The translations under genes were made by a program, and so were the position numbers. Under the pieces are notes generated by a model. That model was not told the DNA's origin. It did no database searches and saw only the letters and a program-made list of their open reading frames with translations. Shown one piece after another: positions 7,577 to 16,275 of a stretch of DNA of 51,191 nucleotides. Within the stretch, counting starts at the first letter, position 1. Every line of letters starts with the position of its first letter. The stretch is taken from NCBI GenBank assembly GCA_020846875.1, contig JADLDB010000095.1, positions 1 to 51,191 of the forward strand. Reading direction: 5' to 3'. This stretch comes from Myxococcales bacterium (GTDB taxonomy: Bacteria > Myxococcota > Myxococcia > Myxococcales > Myxococcaceae).

Positions 7577-9148
7577 TCACCAGCTCGTGGCCCTGAAGTC
7601 CTTCAGGAAGCGGCCGTACACCGGCTCCTCGCCCCGCGCGGTGGCAAACACCGGGTCCACCACCCGCGCCGCGCCGTCCACGATGTCCAGCGGCGGCTGG
7701 AAGCCCAGGTCGTCCTTCTTGCGCGCCGCGTGCTGCGCGGGGTCCTCGTCCGTCACCCAGCCGGTGTCCACCGCGTTCATCCAGATGCCGTCCTTCGCGT
7801 AGTCCGGCGCGCTGGTGAGCGTCATCATGTTGAGCGCCGCCTTGGCCATGTTGGTGTGCGGGTGCTTGTCCGTCTTGGTGCCACGGCTGAAGCTGCCTTC
7901 CATCGCCGAGACGTTGACGACGTGCTTGTGGCCGGGAGGGCTTTGGCGCATCAGCTCCCGCAGCCGGCCGGCGAGGACGAAGGGCGCCACCGAGTTGACG
8001 AGCTGCACCTCGAGCAGCTCCGGCGTAGACACCTCGTGCAGCTTGAGCCGCCAGGAGTTGATGGTGCGCAGGTCGACCTGCTGGAGGTCCGCGTCCAGCT
8101 TCCCCTCGGGGAAGACGTCCATGCCGTAGCTGGCGTCCTCCCAGGTGTAGCGGACCTGCGAGGCGCGCGCCGACGCCACCAGCCCCGCCCCCGGCCCCTG
8201 CCCCGCGTGCCAGGTGGCCAGCCCCGTCACGTCTTCGCCCACGCCCGCGGGCAGCGCAGGGGACAGGCCCATCGCGGACAGGCACTCCTGCCGGCCCTGG
8301 AGCAGCGCCTGCGCGAGCGGGGGCAGCTTCGCCAGGGGCGACTCCTCCACCGCGAGGAGGTGCGAGAAGAAGCCCACCGGCCGGCGCACCGTCTGCGCGG
8401 CGTTGTTGATGAGGATGTCGAGGCGCGGGAGGCGGCGGGCCAGCCAGCGGGCGAAGAGCTCCACCGACGGCGAGTGGCGCAGGTCCAGCCCGTGCACCTC
8501 GAGGCGGTGGCCCCACTCGGAGAAGTCGGCTTCCTTCGAGTAGCGGACGGCGGCGTCGTGCGGGAAGCGGGTGGTGACGAGAACGCGGGCCCCGGCGCGC
8601 AGCAGCATCAACGCCGCCTGCTGGCCAATCTTCAGGCGCGCCCCGGTGAGGAGCGCCACCTGCCCGTCGAGCCGCCCGCTGGGAAACCGCCTGGCGTAGT
8701 TGAAGTCGCCGCAGGCCACGCACATCGCGTCGTAGAAGTGGTGCACCTGGCGGTAGTCGGCCTTGCACACGTAGCAGTGGCGGGCGTCCTCCAGCAGCGG
8801 CGCCTGGGCCTGCGCGCCGGCGTCGAGCAGCGGCGGAGGCGCGGTGAAGACGGCCTGCTGGCGGGCGACGCGAATGGCGGTGGTGTCGCGCACGGCCCGG
8901 TCCTTCGCGCGCCTCGTCTCACCCTCTTTGCGCTTCTGGTGCTTCCGGAGTCGGTGCACGTCGTCGCGCGTCGGGGTGGACACGCGGCCCGCGGCGGCGA
9001 GCAGCGCCTTGCGGTCGGCCTGGGAGAGCGTGTCGAGGAGCGAGCGGTCCTCCACCACGGCCTCCAGCAGGCGGGTGGCGGACAACAGCGCTTCGGACGT
9101 CACCAGGCGCGGTGGCTTGGACGGGGCGTTCACGGCGGGGCGGCTCAT
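7577..9148 (-). CDS. SDR-family oxidoreductase with N-terminal Cys-rich extension
   Basis: Protein of 523 aa. Start ATG 9148 (MSRPAVNAPSKPPRL) is preferred over upstream in-frame codons, which would extend into the divergent promoter. Residues about 120-160 carry a CxxC ... CxxC set (CYVCKADY ... MCVACGDFNYARR), a likely zinc site. The Rossmann motif is 'LLTGARLKIGQQAA' with the NNAA element 'ILINNAAQT'. The catalytic Ser is in NVSAMEGSFSR, but the YxxxK motif reads TNMAK, with Thr where Tyr is expected. This makes classical SDR chemistry doubtful or different. The first 120 residues are helical and charged. It is the first gene of a pair with PAP2, divergent from the gene at 9208. Confidence 0.85.
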   Translation of the reverse strand: MSRPAVNAPSKPPRLVTSEALLSATRLLEAVVEDRSLLDTLSQADRKALLAAAGRVSTPTRDDVHRLRKHQKRKEGETRRAKDRAVRDTTAIRVARQQAVFTAPPPLLDAGAQAQAPLLEDARHCYVCKADYRQVHHFYDAMCVACGDFNYARRFPSGRLDGQVALLTGARLKIGQQAALMLLRAGARVLVTTRFPHDAAVRYSKEADFSEWGHRLEVHGLDLRHSPSVELFARWLARRLPRLDILINNAAQTVRRPVGFFSHLLAVEESPLAKLPPLAQALLQGRQECLSAMGLSPALPAGVGEDVTGLATWHAGQGPGAGLVASARASQVRYTWEDASYGMDVFPEGKLDADLQQVDLRTINSWRLKLHEVSTPELLEVQLVNSVAPFVLAGRLRELMRQSPPGHKHVVNVSAMEGSFSRGTKTDKHPHTNMAKAALNMMTLTSAPDYAKDGIWMNAVDTGWVTDEDPAQHAARKKDDLGFQPPLDIVDGAARVVDPVFATARGEEPVYGRFLKDFRATSW

Positions 9149-9207
9149 ACACGAGTCCCCGGGCGGCGCGCACCCCACCCTCCCTTCGCGGGGTAACCTG
9201 CCCGGCC

Positions 9208-10263
9208 ATGCGCGCGACACGACTCGGGGTGCTGGCCGTCTCGGCGGTGTGGGGGGCCTGCGTGACGGCCGAGCCCGGGGGCGGCAGCGGGCCGCGGCTC
9301 ATCCAGCCCATCCGTCCTCCGCAGGGCCCGGTGTGGAAGGGCCTGCCGCGCGGCACGGTGGGCAGCGGCGCGAAGGGGAAGGTGCCGCTGAAGGACCTGG
9401 GGCAGCCCGTGGACCCGCCGGCGGTGGCGAAGGCGATGGAGCACCGCGAGCTGGAGCCGGGCGTCGCGCTGTCCCTGCTGCGCGAGGCCTGGCTGGCGGC
9501 CGTGAAGAAGAAGGACGTCACGCTGGCCGCGTACGCGCTGGACCGGTCGGGCGACGTGCTGATGGACCTGCGCGAGCTCGACGGCAGCGAGGCGCTGCTC
9601 ACCTGGGCCGACGCGGCGCAGGGGGTGAAGCAGCGGGCCAACGCCTGCGCGCTGGCGCGGGACGAGTACCTGCGGGCCTACGGCCTGGCGGAGCTGAGCG
9701 GCGACAGACGCCTCATCGGCCGGGTGGCGCACGACGTGGGCTGGGCGCTGGAGCGCTGCAGCGGCCCGGCAGAGGAGGTCATCAGTTGGTACGAGACGGC
9801 GCTGGCGCACCGCCTGGCCATCGGCGACGCGGGCGGGGTGCGCTTCTCGGCCAACAACCTGGGGCGCTACCAGTCGGAGCACAAGTGGCGGCGGCTGGAG
9901 CTGTACGAGTTGGCGGCCGAGGGCGCGAGGGTGGCGAAGGACTGGGCGGGCCTGAGGAAGATTGAAGGCAACCTCGCCCGGCTGTGGTTCTTCAGCCGGG
10001 ACGCGAAGTGGCTGGACCGCGACGCCGGCCTCGGCAAGGACGAGGAGTACGCCCACGTCCCCCTCACCGGCGAGGTGCGGCGGCGATTCCTCGTGCACCT
10101 GGCGGCGGCGCTGGAGGCGGGGCGCCGCGCGGACGAGTCGGCGGCGACGGTGTGCGAAGGCCTGCAGGTGCCCGGCCCTGACTGCGACGAGTGGGCCAGC
10201 CACCCGCCCGAGGTGCTCTTCCCCGAGGGCTGCTGCCAGGCGGGCCCGGCCGGCGCTGACTGA
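9208..10263 (+). CDS. TPR-like helical lipoprotein
   Basis: Predicted lipoprotein of 351 aa; start ATG 9208 gives signal MRATRLGVLAVSAVWGAC with lipobox Cys18. Residues about 75-330 are alpha-helical pairs with TPR-like spacing (for example 'ALARDEYLRAYGLAELSGDRRL' in two parts and 'NNLGRYQSEHKWRRLELYELAAEGA'), suggesting a solenoid for protein binding. No catalytic motif is seen. Only 59 bp separate it from the divergent SDR, so the promoters probably overlap. The region after it is decayed DNA. Confidence 0.82.
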   Translation: MRATRLGVLAVSAVWGACVTAEPGGGSGPRLIQPIRPPQGPVWKGLPRGTVGSGAKGKVPLKDLGQPVDPPAVAKAMEHRELEPGVALSLLREAWLAAVKKKDVTLAAYALDRSGDVLMDLRELDGSEALLTWADAAQGVKQRANACALARDEYLRAYGLAELSGDRRLIGRVAHDVGWALERCSGPAEEVISWYETALAHRLAIGDAGGVRFSANNLGRYQSEHKWRRLELYELAAEGARVAKDWAGLRKIEGNLARLWFFSRDAKWLDRDAGLGKDEEYAHVPLTGEVRRRFLVHLAAALEAGRRADESAATVCEGLQVPGPDCDEWASHPPEVLFPEGCCQAGPAGAD

Positions 10264-10832
10264 GGCGCCCACACGAAGAGCGCAACTTCAGCCACTGGAA
10301 GCTGAGCCCGTAGGCGCCGAAGGAGCTGACGTAGCCGAAGCCAGGCCCGTACCAGACGACGCCGTAGTGCGCGGCCAGGCCGACGGAGAAGTCCCTGGTG
10401 AGGGCTCGGGCGCCACCTTCACCGGCGCCGATGGGCTGTGGCTGTCCTGGCGCGCCCAGCGGCGTGCGGCAGGCCAAGGCCTTGAGCGAGGAGCTCCGGC
10501 TGCACATCTTCCGCGAGGCGAACATCATGTTCGGGTTCTCGCAGAAGCAGCTCGACGTCGTCGCGGCGGACTCGCCACCGCGACGGCGCGGTGGCTGGCG
10601 GCCAGGTGTACGGGGTGAGCCTCCGCACCTCGCGTACGCCTGCGGCGCGACGGGCGTGCAAGTCGACGACGGCGGGCGGCTCCTCGACGTCCAGCACCAG
10701 CTGCGGCGGCGCGGTGGGGCAGCAGGCGGCGCGGGCAGCACGACCAGCCGCGGCTGTGCGGGTGAGGTGGACACAGCGGACGGTGCGACGGCCGCCGCAG
10801 GGCACGACGTCACCGGAGGCGTCCCCGCCGTG
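10264..10832 (-). pseudogene. Decayed region with outer-membrane-protein-like remnants
   Basis: No intact gene fits this 569-bp gap. On the minus strand 'DFSVGLAAHYGVVWY' and 'GFGYVSSFGAYGLSFQW' (about 10410-10275) look like the last beta-strands of an outer-membrane barrel. Further upstream in another frame 'LVLDVEEPPAVVDLHARRA' and 'VREVRRLTPYTWPP' (about 10725-10600) also look coding. The pieces lie in different frames, so one frameshifted gene is the simplest reading. A plus-strand stretch at about 10476-10575 ('LRLHIFREANIMFGFSQKQL') also has protein-like composition and could be a fragment of a second gene. No family is claimed. Confidence 0.5.
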
Positions 10833-12386
10833 TCAGTGCGGCGCCCGGCTGCCAGTGTCGACGCCGTTGAAGGCCGGGCCGCGGAAGCCATTCCACCGCA
10901 CGCTGGGAGGCGGCCCCCCGGGAAGCTCGAGCGCGTACCGCTCGAGGCGGCCGGTGGTGGTGACGACCAGGTCGAGCGTGCCGTCGCCGTCCAGGTCATC
11001 CACCGCGGGCGTCGCCATGCCCGAGCCCCGCAGCGTCAGCTTGAGCCGCACCTTCTTGCCGCGCGCGCCGTCGTAGACGGTGAGGGTGCTGGTGACCTCG
11101 GCCTCCCGCACCGAGAAGTCGTCCATCGAGACGGTGATGGTTTCGTCCAGCCCGTCGCCGTCGAAGTCCACCACCAAGGGGGATGACGCCGAGAAGATGC
11201 TCGAGCGCGCCTCGTCCAGCACCTCGCCCGTCACGCCGTCGAGCCACACCACCACGTTCTTCCACTGGTAGATGGGGTACGTCCCCTGGCTCATGGTGGC
11301 CACCACGTCAGTGTCGCCGCGGCCTCCGAAGCGGCCCGGCGCGGGCGAGGCCCGGGCCTCGAAGCCCCTGCGGGCGGTGCTCCAGCGCAGCTTGCCGGTG
11401 GCCAGGGCCAGGCGGGCGACCACCGCGTCGTAGAAGGTGATGAGCGCCGCGTCTTCCCCGTCGATGCGGGTGATGAGCGGCGACGCGATGACGCCGAGGC
11501 GCCCGCTGGGCACGGACCACTCAGGCACGGCGCTGCCGGACCCGAAGCGGAAGCGCCACAGGTGGCCCGACACCGACTCGCCGCCCGAGCCTGCGATGAC
11601 GGCCAGCGGCCGCGTCGAGACCAGGGCCGGCAGAGAGTACGTCTCGCGGCCGTCGGGGAAGGTGGCGTCGGCCAGCAGCCCGCCGCTTCTGCCGGAAACC
11701 ATGAAGAGGCGCCCCGGCAGGCGGCGTGAGTCGTCGTAGCTGCCGCCCTGCGACAGCAGCAGGTCGTCCGCCCCGTCGCCGTCCTGGTCTCCCACCACCA
11801 GCGCCCCGTTGAAGTCCCGCGGAGGTACGTCGGCCTTCGGGTTGGCCTGCCGCAGCGTCCACAGGAAGGCGCCCGTCTTCCCGTCGAGGCCCGCGAAGTC
11901 GAAGTCGCGCCCGCCGACGAAGACGTCCACCACCCCGTCGCCGGTGACGTCGACGAGCGCGGGCGTGGCGTATAGCTCTTCCTTGAAGCGCGTCTTCCAC
12001 AGCGTGGTGCCGGTGGCACCGTCGACGGCGTACACCCAGCCGCGCTGCCGCTGCAGGCCGCCCCCCAGCACGACGTCCAGCACGCCGTCGCCGGTGAGGT
12101 CGGCGGTGCGCACCGAGCTGGTGCCGACGCCTTCGAGCGACACCTGCCACAGCCGTCGCGCCTTCAGCGGCTGGCCGGCCGTCGACGGTGACGGGGCGAC
12201 GACGCCGACCGGCGCCGGTGCAGGCACTCCCGCATCCTCCACGGGGGGGAGGACGGCCGCGCCTGCGTCTTCAGACGGAGCGGCGCGCGGCGCGGACCCG
12301 GCGTCGGGCGGTGTGGCTGGGCCGCCGGCCGCTGTGGTGGCACATGCGACGAGGAGGCCGCACGCGGGTGCGAGGAAGGCGCGCAT
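10833..12386 (-). CDS. FG-GAP/VCBS repeat lipoprotein
   Basis: Exported lipoprotein of 517 aa. Start ATG 12386 gives signal MRAFLAPACGLLVAC with lipobox Cys15; the open frame upstream is non-coding. A Pro/Ala/Asp linker (residues about 20-75) leads to a beta-propeller-like body containing several calcium-binding FG-GAP motifs, such as 'DLTGDGVLDVVLGGG', 'DVTGDGVVDVFVGG', 'DQDGDGADDLLLS', 'DFDGDGLDETITV' and 'DLDGDGTLDLVVTT'. These form integrin-like or PQQ-like propellers used in binding. No enzyme signature is seen. The C-terminus is short after the last blade. Confidence 0.87.
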   Translation of the reverse strand: MRAFLAPACGLLVACATTAAGGPATPPDAGSAPRAAPSEDAGAAVLPPVEDAGVPAPAPVGVVAPSPSTAGQPLKARRLWQVSLEGVGTSSVRTADLTGDGVLDVVLGGGLQRQRGWVYAVDGATGTTLWKTRFKEELYATPALVDVTGDGVVDVFVGGRDFDFAGLDGKTGAFLWTLRQANPKADVPPRDFNGALVVGDQDGDGADDLLLSQGGSYDDSRRLPGRLFMVSGRSGGLLADATFPDGRETYSLPALVSTRPLAVIAGSGGESVSGHLWRFRFGSGSAVPEWSVPSGRLGVIASPLITRIDGEDAALITFYDAVVARLALATGKLRWSTARRGFEARASPAPGRFGGRGDTDVVATMSQGTYPIYQWKNVVVWLDGVTGEVLDEARSSIFSASSPLVVDFDGDGLDETITVSMDDFSVREAEVTSTLTVYDGARGKKVRLKLTLRGSGMATPAVDDLDGDGTLDLVVTTTGRLERYALELPGGPPPSVRWNGFRGPAFNGVDTGSRAPH

Positions 12387-12572
12387 GGGCGTGTCTATAG
12401 CCCAGGTAGGGCTGATCGGCTTTGGTGGACGGTGTTGAGTCCAAGCTGTTGGCGAGGGCGGCAGACTTCCGGGCGGAAGCCCCGTCGTCGTTGATCCCGC
12501 CGGGCCTGCCCCGTAAGTACCCGCGCGTCCCTTCACGCTACCGCGACGGCGTGGTTGCTGGCAGCTACCGCT
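12387..12572. other. Non-coding spacer holding one dispersed repeat
   Basis: These 186 bp between two minus-strand lipoprotein genes show no credible ORF. They hold the 52-bp repeat copy at 12483-12534 and probably the promoter of the FG-GAP gene. No consensus promoter could be placed. Confidence 0.6.
12483..12534 (+). repeat. 52-bp dispersed repeat, copy A
   Basis: This sequence matches the reverse complement of 16097-16148 at 47 of 52 positions. The identical outer blocks include cgtcgtcgttgatcccgc and cccgtaagtacccgcgcgtc, and the differences cluster in the central nine bases. It lies between genes, not within one. Confidence 0.85.
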
Positions 12573-14162
12573 TCAGGGGCACGAGCAGGCACACATGGCG
12601 CAGGCACCAAAGGCGCTGCAGGTGCCCCCACACTCCCGGACCTGCCCCGGTGGACAGTTGGGCGGTCCTGAGCAGGGTCCGGAGAAGGGCGCGTCGCACT
12701 GCTGGCCGGTGTTGATCACCGTGTTCCCGGGGCACGCCGGGCCGTTGCCCGGACAGCGCTCCTCGACGTCGCAGCTCGCGTTGACGACGGCGCGACAGAC
12801 GTAGGTGCTGGGACGGAAGGCGTCCGCTGGGCAGGCCTCGTTCACTCCGTCACACGTCTCGGCGAGGTCGCAGCCTCCCGACACGGCGCGGCAGAGCACC
12901 CCGGGGTTGCCGGCGCGCGCGGGGCAGGCCTTGGTCCCCGTGCAGAGGTCGTCCAGGTCACAGGGGTTGGCGGTGTTGCGAGGTCGGCAGACCGTAGAGC
13001 TGGGCAGCACGCCGTCGGCAGGGCAGTCCGGTGTCCCGCCCGCGCAGCTCTCCACCGCGTCGCAGAGCCCCGTGGCTGAGCGGCAGAGCGTGCCAGCCAG
13101 GGCGTACGTCGTGGGGCAGCCGTCGCTCGTCCCATTGCAGAGGTCGTCTACGTCGCAGGGCTGCAGGGGGTTACGCGCGAGGCAGACGCTCCCGCCCGAG
13201 CGCTTCTGATCCGCGGGACAGGTAGGCGAAGCGCCGGTGCAGCTCTCAGAGACGTCACACGGGCCCGCCGCGGCCCGACAGGTCGTGGAGGCGCTGGCGA
13301 AGCCGTCCGGAGGGCACTGGGTGCTGGTGCCGTTACAGGCCTCAGACACGTCGCAGCCGCCCGTGGTGGCCGGGCGGCACACCGTCCCCGGGCTCACCAG
13401 GGTGTCGGCCGGGCAGGCGGGGCCGGTGCCCGGGCAGAGCTCGGCGACATCGCACGCGCCCGCCGCGGGCCTGCATTCCTGACTGGAAGGCTGAAAGCCG
13501 TCGGCCGGGCACTGAGCGGACAGGCCGTCGCACGACTCCGGGACGTCGCAGGCCCCCCCGCTGGGCCGGCACTCCGTCGCCGCCGGCAGCACCGCGTCCG
13601 CGGGACAGTCCGGCGAGGTGCCGGTGCACGCCTCCGCCTGGTCACACGCTCCCACCGCCACGCGGCACGGCATCGCGGCCGTCACCAACTCGTCCGACCC
13701 GCACGCTCCCGAAGGCGGGCACACGTCCGCGACGTCACACGCGCCCGCTGCCGGCCTGCAAACAGTCCCCGGCGTGCAGGACGGACCGGCATCGCTGCTG
13801 CCGCCACCACCACCCACGCCGCCACCACCACCCACGCCGCCGCCACCACCCACGCCGCCGCCACCTGCACCTCCGCCAGCGCCGCCGCCTCCCGCGCCAC
13901 CTCCACCCGTTCCGCCTCCACCGCCGTCGAGGCCCGCGCCGCCACCTCCCGCGCCACCTCCACCCGTTCCGCCTCCACCGCCGTCGAGGCCCGCGCCGCC
14001 ACCCTGCCCCGCGTCCACCGGGGGCAGCGTACACACGCCCTGGGTGCACACCTGTCCGGTCGGGCATTGGTTGTCGTGCTCGCACGTGAGCACCACCGGA
14101 GAGCCACAGGCCCCCAGCCACGCCAACGCCCCCACCGTCACGAGCAGCCCTGGTTTCGTCAC
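12573..14162 (-). CDS. Disintegrin-like Cys-repeat lipoprotein with Gly-rich linker
   Basis: Lipoprotein of 529 aa from GTG 14162, with AAGGGA upstream. Signal MTKPGLLVTVGALAWLGAC has lipobox Cys19. A short Cys-rich segment (CEHDNQCPTGQVC) precedes a roughly 75-residue poly-Gly/Ala linker (residues about 54-124). The remainder is about ten tandem units of about 37 residues with 'CRPAAGACDVAE.C.G....CPAD', the pattern of the disintegrin domain tip used in extracellular protein binding. Each unit has a regular Cys set, so disulfide-rich surface modules are expected. The Gly-rich linker contains DNA-level duplications. Its role as an adhesin is an inference. Confidence 0.87.
   Translation of the reverse strand: MTKPGLLVTVGALAWLGACGSPVVLTCEHDNQCPTGQVCTQGVCTLPPVDAGQGGGAGLDGGGGGTGGGGAGGGGAGLDGGGGGTGGGGAGGGGAGGGAGGGGVGGGGGVGGGGGVGGGGGSSDAGPSCTPGTVCRPAAGACDVADVCPPSGACGSDELVTAAMPCRVAVGACDQAEACTGTSPDCPADAVLPAATECRPSGGACDVPESCDGLSAQCPADGFQPSSQECRPAAGACDVAELCPGTGPACPADTLVSPGTVCRPATTGGCDVSEACNGTSTQCPPDGFASASTTCRAAAGPCDVSESCTGASPTCPADQKRSGGSVCLARNPLQPCDVDDLCNGTSDGCPTTYALAGTLCRSATGLCDAVESCAGGTPDCPADGVLPSSTVCRPRNTANPCDLDDLCTGTKACPARAGNPGVLCRAVSGGCDLAETCDGVNEACPADAFRPSTYVCRAVVNASCDVEERCPGNGPACPGNTVINTGQQCDAPFSGPCSGPPNCPPGQVRECGGTCSAFGACAMCACSCP
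13888..14001. repeat. Two tandem 57-bp copies in the Gly-rich linker
   Basis: Copies at 13888-13944 and 13945-14001 are essentially identical and each encodes 19 residues of the form GGGGAGLDGG plus GGGTGGGGA. Short 18-bp Gly-encoding units follow at about 13800-13860. The identity points to recent in-frame expansion. Confidence 0.85.
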
Positions 14163-14181
14163 GACGGCAATCCCTTGCGCT

Positions 14182-15165
14182 TCACTTCTTCTGCTTGCGG
14201 TACTCGTCGCGCAGCTTCACCACCTGGTCGAAGAAGGCCTCGTTGACCACCTTGCCGCGCACCGCCGGCCAGGAGCGCTCGGCGGCCTTCTGCCAGGGGC
14301 CGGGCTCGACCTTCACCACCTCGAGCCCCTGCTTCTTCATGGCGGCGATGGCGTCGTCGTTGAGGCGCTTCACCTCGGCGTTGATGCGGCCGTTGATTTC
14401 CCGGGCGATGGCCAGGAGCTTCGGCCGCAGCTCGGGGCTGATCTTCTCCCACACGTCCTTCTTCACCACGGTGGCGCCGATCAAGTACGTCCAGGGGTAG
14501 TCCATCATCTTGTTGGCCTTGTCGAAGAGGCGCGCGGTCAGGGTGTAGGCGGGCACCTGCGAGACGCAGTTGATCATCCCCGTCTGGAGCGAGGGGACGA
14601 TGTCGACGGAGGAGAGGACGACGGGACGGAAGCCGACCAGCTTGAAGGCCTCGATGGAGCCGGGGTCGCCGTCCCAGGCGAAGAACTTCGCGTCGGCGGC
14701 GGCCTCGGGCGTGGCGTACGCCTTGGTGCAGAAGACGTAGACGGTGCCCACCTGCGCCCAGGCCAGCACCGAGTACCCCTTGGCCTCGAGCGCCTGGTTC
14801 AGCTGCGGCTCCAGCTTGGGGAAGATGGCGCGAAAGCTGTCTTCGTCCACCATGCCCGGGGTGGTGAACACCATCGGCTCGGAGGTGAGGTCGTGCAGCC
14901 CCACGTTGCTGATGGACGCGGCCTGCAGTTGGCCCACGCCCATCTTCCGCACCATGTCGCCCTCGCTGCCCTGGGTGCCGCCGGCGTAGATCTTCAGCTT
15001 CACCTCGCCGTTGGACGCCTGCTCCCACTTCTCGGCCAGCTCCTTGAGCAGCGTGTGCCAGGTGCTGCCCTGGGGAGCCAGGGTGCCCAGCTTGATGGTC
15101 ACCTTGTCGGCCAGCGCGGGCAGCGCCAGCAGGGCCACGGTCAAAGCCAACAGTCGCGTCGTCAC
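14182..15165 (-). CDS. dctP: TRAP transporter substrate-binding protein, DctP family
   Basis: Periplasmic solute receptor of 327 aa. Start GTG 15165 has AGGGGAA upstream and yields a Sec signal (MTTRLLALTVALLALPALA). The mature protein opens 'DKVTIKLGTLAPQGSTWHTL', the standard DctP N-terminus, and contains 'GGTQGSEGDMVRKMGVGQL', 'DIVPSLQTGMINCVSQVPAY' and the C-terminal helix typical of the family. It captures a ligand (often a carboxylate, but not identifiable here) and hands it to the DctQM permease, probably the one at 19554. It lies 22 bp downstream of the TatT gene and the two are likely co-expressed. Confidence 0.92.
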   Translation of the reverse strand: MTTRLLALTVALLALPALADKVTIKLGTLAPQGSTWHTLLKELAEKWEQASNGEVKLKIYAGGTQGSEGDMVRKMGVGQLQAASISNVGLHDLTSEPMVFTTPGMVDEDSFRAIFPKLEPQLNQALEAKGYSVLAWAQVGTVYVFCTKAYATPEAAADAKFFAWDGDPGSIEAFKLVGFRPVVLSSVDIVPSLQTGMINCVSQVPAYTLTARLFDKANKMMDYPWTYLIGATVVKKDVWEKISPELRPKLLAIAREINGRINAEVKRLNDDAIAAMKKQGLEVVKVEPGPWQKAAERSWPAVRGKVVNEAFFDQVVKLRDEYRKQKK

Positions 15166-15187
15166 GGTCGTTCCCCTTGCGTGCCAG

Positions 15188-16081
15188 TCAGTTGAAGAGA
15201 TCATCGGCGTGGTCCAGTAACAGCTTGGCACGCCGCTGCGCGATGATGTTGGCCAGGCGATCGGCCTTCGAGGCGTTGGCGTCGGCGGCCAGCACGGCCT
15301 TGAGCGTCTTCTCGAAGTCGTCCCGCTTCTGGGCCTGCACCAGCGGCCCTTCCGCCCAGGTGACGGAGACGCCCAGGCGGCGCCCGTGGGCCAGCGCCAG
15401 CGCCCTGTCGAGGTGGGCTTTGGCAGCGGCCTCGGTGCCCCCGGGGCGGGCGGCTTCGTAGGACACGGCGAACTCGTGCAGGGCGCCGTCGTCCCACGTC
15501 TCGTCCAGTTCCAGCGCCCGGGTGAGGAGCGCGCCAGGCGCGGGCAGCTCGGCGACCAGTTGCATGTCTTCCTTCCCGTTCGAAATGGCCAGGCCCCAGG
15601 CGGCGGCGGTCCAGTAGACGAGGGGCAGGTCCTCCTTCTTCAGGGGCGCGACGGCCTCGGGAAGTCCTCGCACCGCCTTGAGCTTTTCGGTGATGCCGGG
15701 GGAGGACAGCTCGAGGCCGCGCAGGCCGTAGTCGCGGGCCCGGAGGAAGAGCTTCTTCGCGCGCTCCCGGCTGGCCTTCGCCTGGGAGTACTTCGAGTCC
15801 AGCTCGGCGGCGTCCGCGTCCTGCTGCACGAAGGCGTAGGCGTACTGGGTGAAGCCCGAGGCCAGCGCGGTGAGCAGCCCCACGTGCTCCGGCTGCGACT
15901 CCAGCACCGACTCCATCGTCTTGAGGCCAAAGGGCGCGGCGTCGCGGACGAGCTCCGGGTCGTCGTCGCTGCCTAAGTTGCCCGGCCCGGACAGCGCGTC
16001 GGCGATGGCGTTGGTGGCGATCGCCTTGCAGCCGGACAGCGCGGGCGCGAGGAGCGCGGTGAGAAGAAGACGCAGCAGCAC
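15188..16081 (-). CDS. tatT: TRAP-associated TatT-type lipoprotein
   Basis: Lipoprotein of 297 aa; start GTG 16081 follows GGGAGGG. Signal MLLRLLLTALLAPALSGC has lipobox Cys18. The mature part is all helical with four TPR-like hairpins ('SDDDPELVRDAAPFGLKTME', 'LLTALASGFTQYAYAFV', 'VYWTAAAWGLAISN'), the arrangement of the TatT component first described in Treponema, which partners a DctP receptor (TatP). It is directly followed by dctP, as expected for a TatP-T pair. It is thought to form a complex with the receptor in the periplasm. Family assignment rests on motif pattern and context. Confidence 0.87.
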   Translation of the reverse strand: MLLRLLLTALLAPALSGCKAIATNAIADALSGPGNLGSDDDPELVRDAAPFGLKTMESVLESQPEHVGLLTALASGFTQYAYAFVQQDADAAELDSKYSQAKASRERAKKLFLRARDYGLRGLELSSPGITEKLKAVRGLPEAVAPLKKEDLPLVYWTAAAWGLAISNGKEDMQLVAELPAPGALLTRALELDETWDDGALHEFAVSYEAARPGGTEAAAKAHLDRALALAHGRRLGVSVTWAEGPLVQAQKRDDFEKTLKAVLAADANASKADRLANIIAQRRAKLLLDHADDLFN

Positions 16082-16096
16082 GGACCCTCCCTGCGA

Positions 16097-16148
16097 GAAG
16101 AGACGCGCGGGTACTTACGGGGCGCGCGCTGCGGGATCAACGACGACG
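16097..16148 (-). repeat. 52-bp dispersed repeat, copy B
   Basis: Inverted counterpart of 12483-12534, with five mismatches in 52 bp. It sits in the divergent gap between tatT and the papain-like gene, 16 bp upstream of the tatT start codon, so it may lie in that promoter or leader. Confidence 0.85.
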
Positions 16149-16275
16149 AGGCGCGCGCATCGATCGCCTCCCACTCGAAGCACGTCCAGGCGCGCCATGG
16201 TGCGGCGGCTCCGGGTGCCTGTCCTCGACCAGGCGCGCACGAATGGCCGCAGCCCGTGTACGCTGGAGGCCTCGC

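Noticed and set aside
6540..8768. Very long minus-strand frame reaching from the coiled-coil gene across PAP2 and the SDR
   Set aside because: Only its last 176 codons are real; the rest is a shadow of the PAP2 and SDR genes in another frame.
12595..13209. Plus-strand open frames opposite the disintegrin repeats
   Set aside because: These are complements of the Cys repeats and have no start-site or family support.
13798..14010. Short GC-rich repeats examined as a possible CRISPR array
   Set aside because: The units are contiguous, encode Gly-rich sequence in frame and have no spacers; there are no cas genes.
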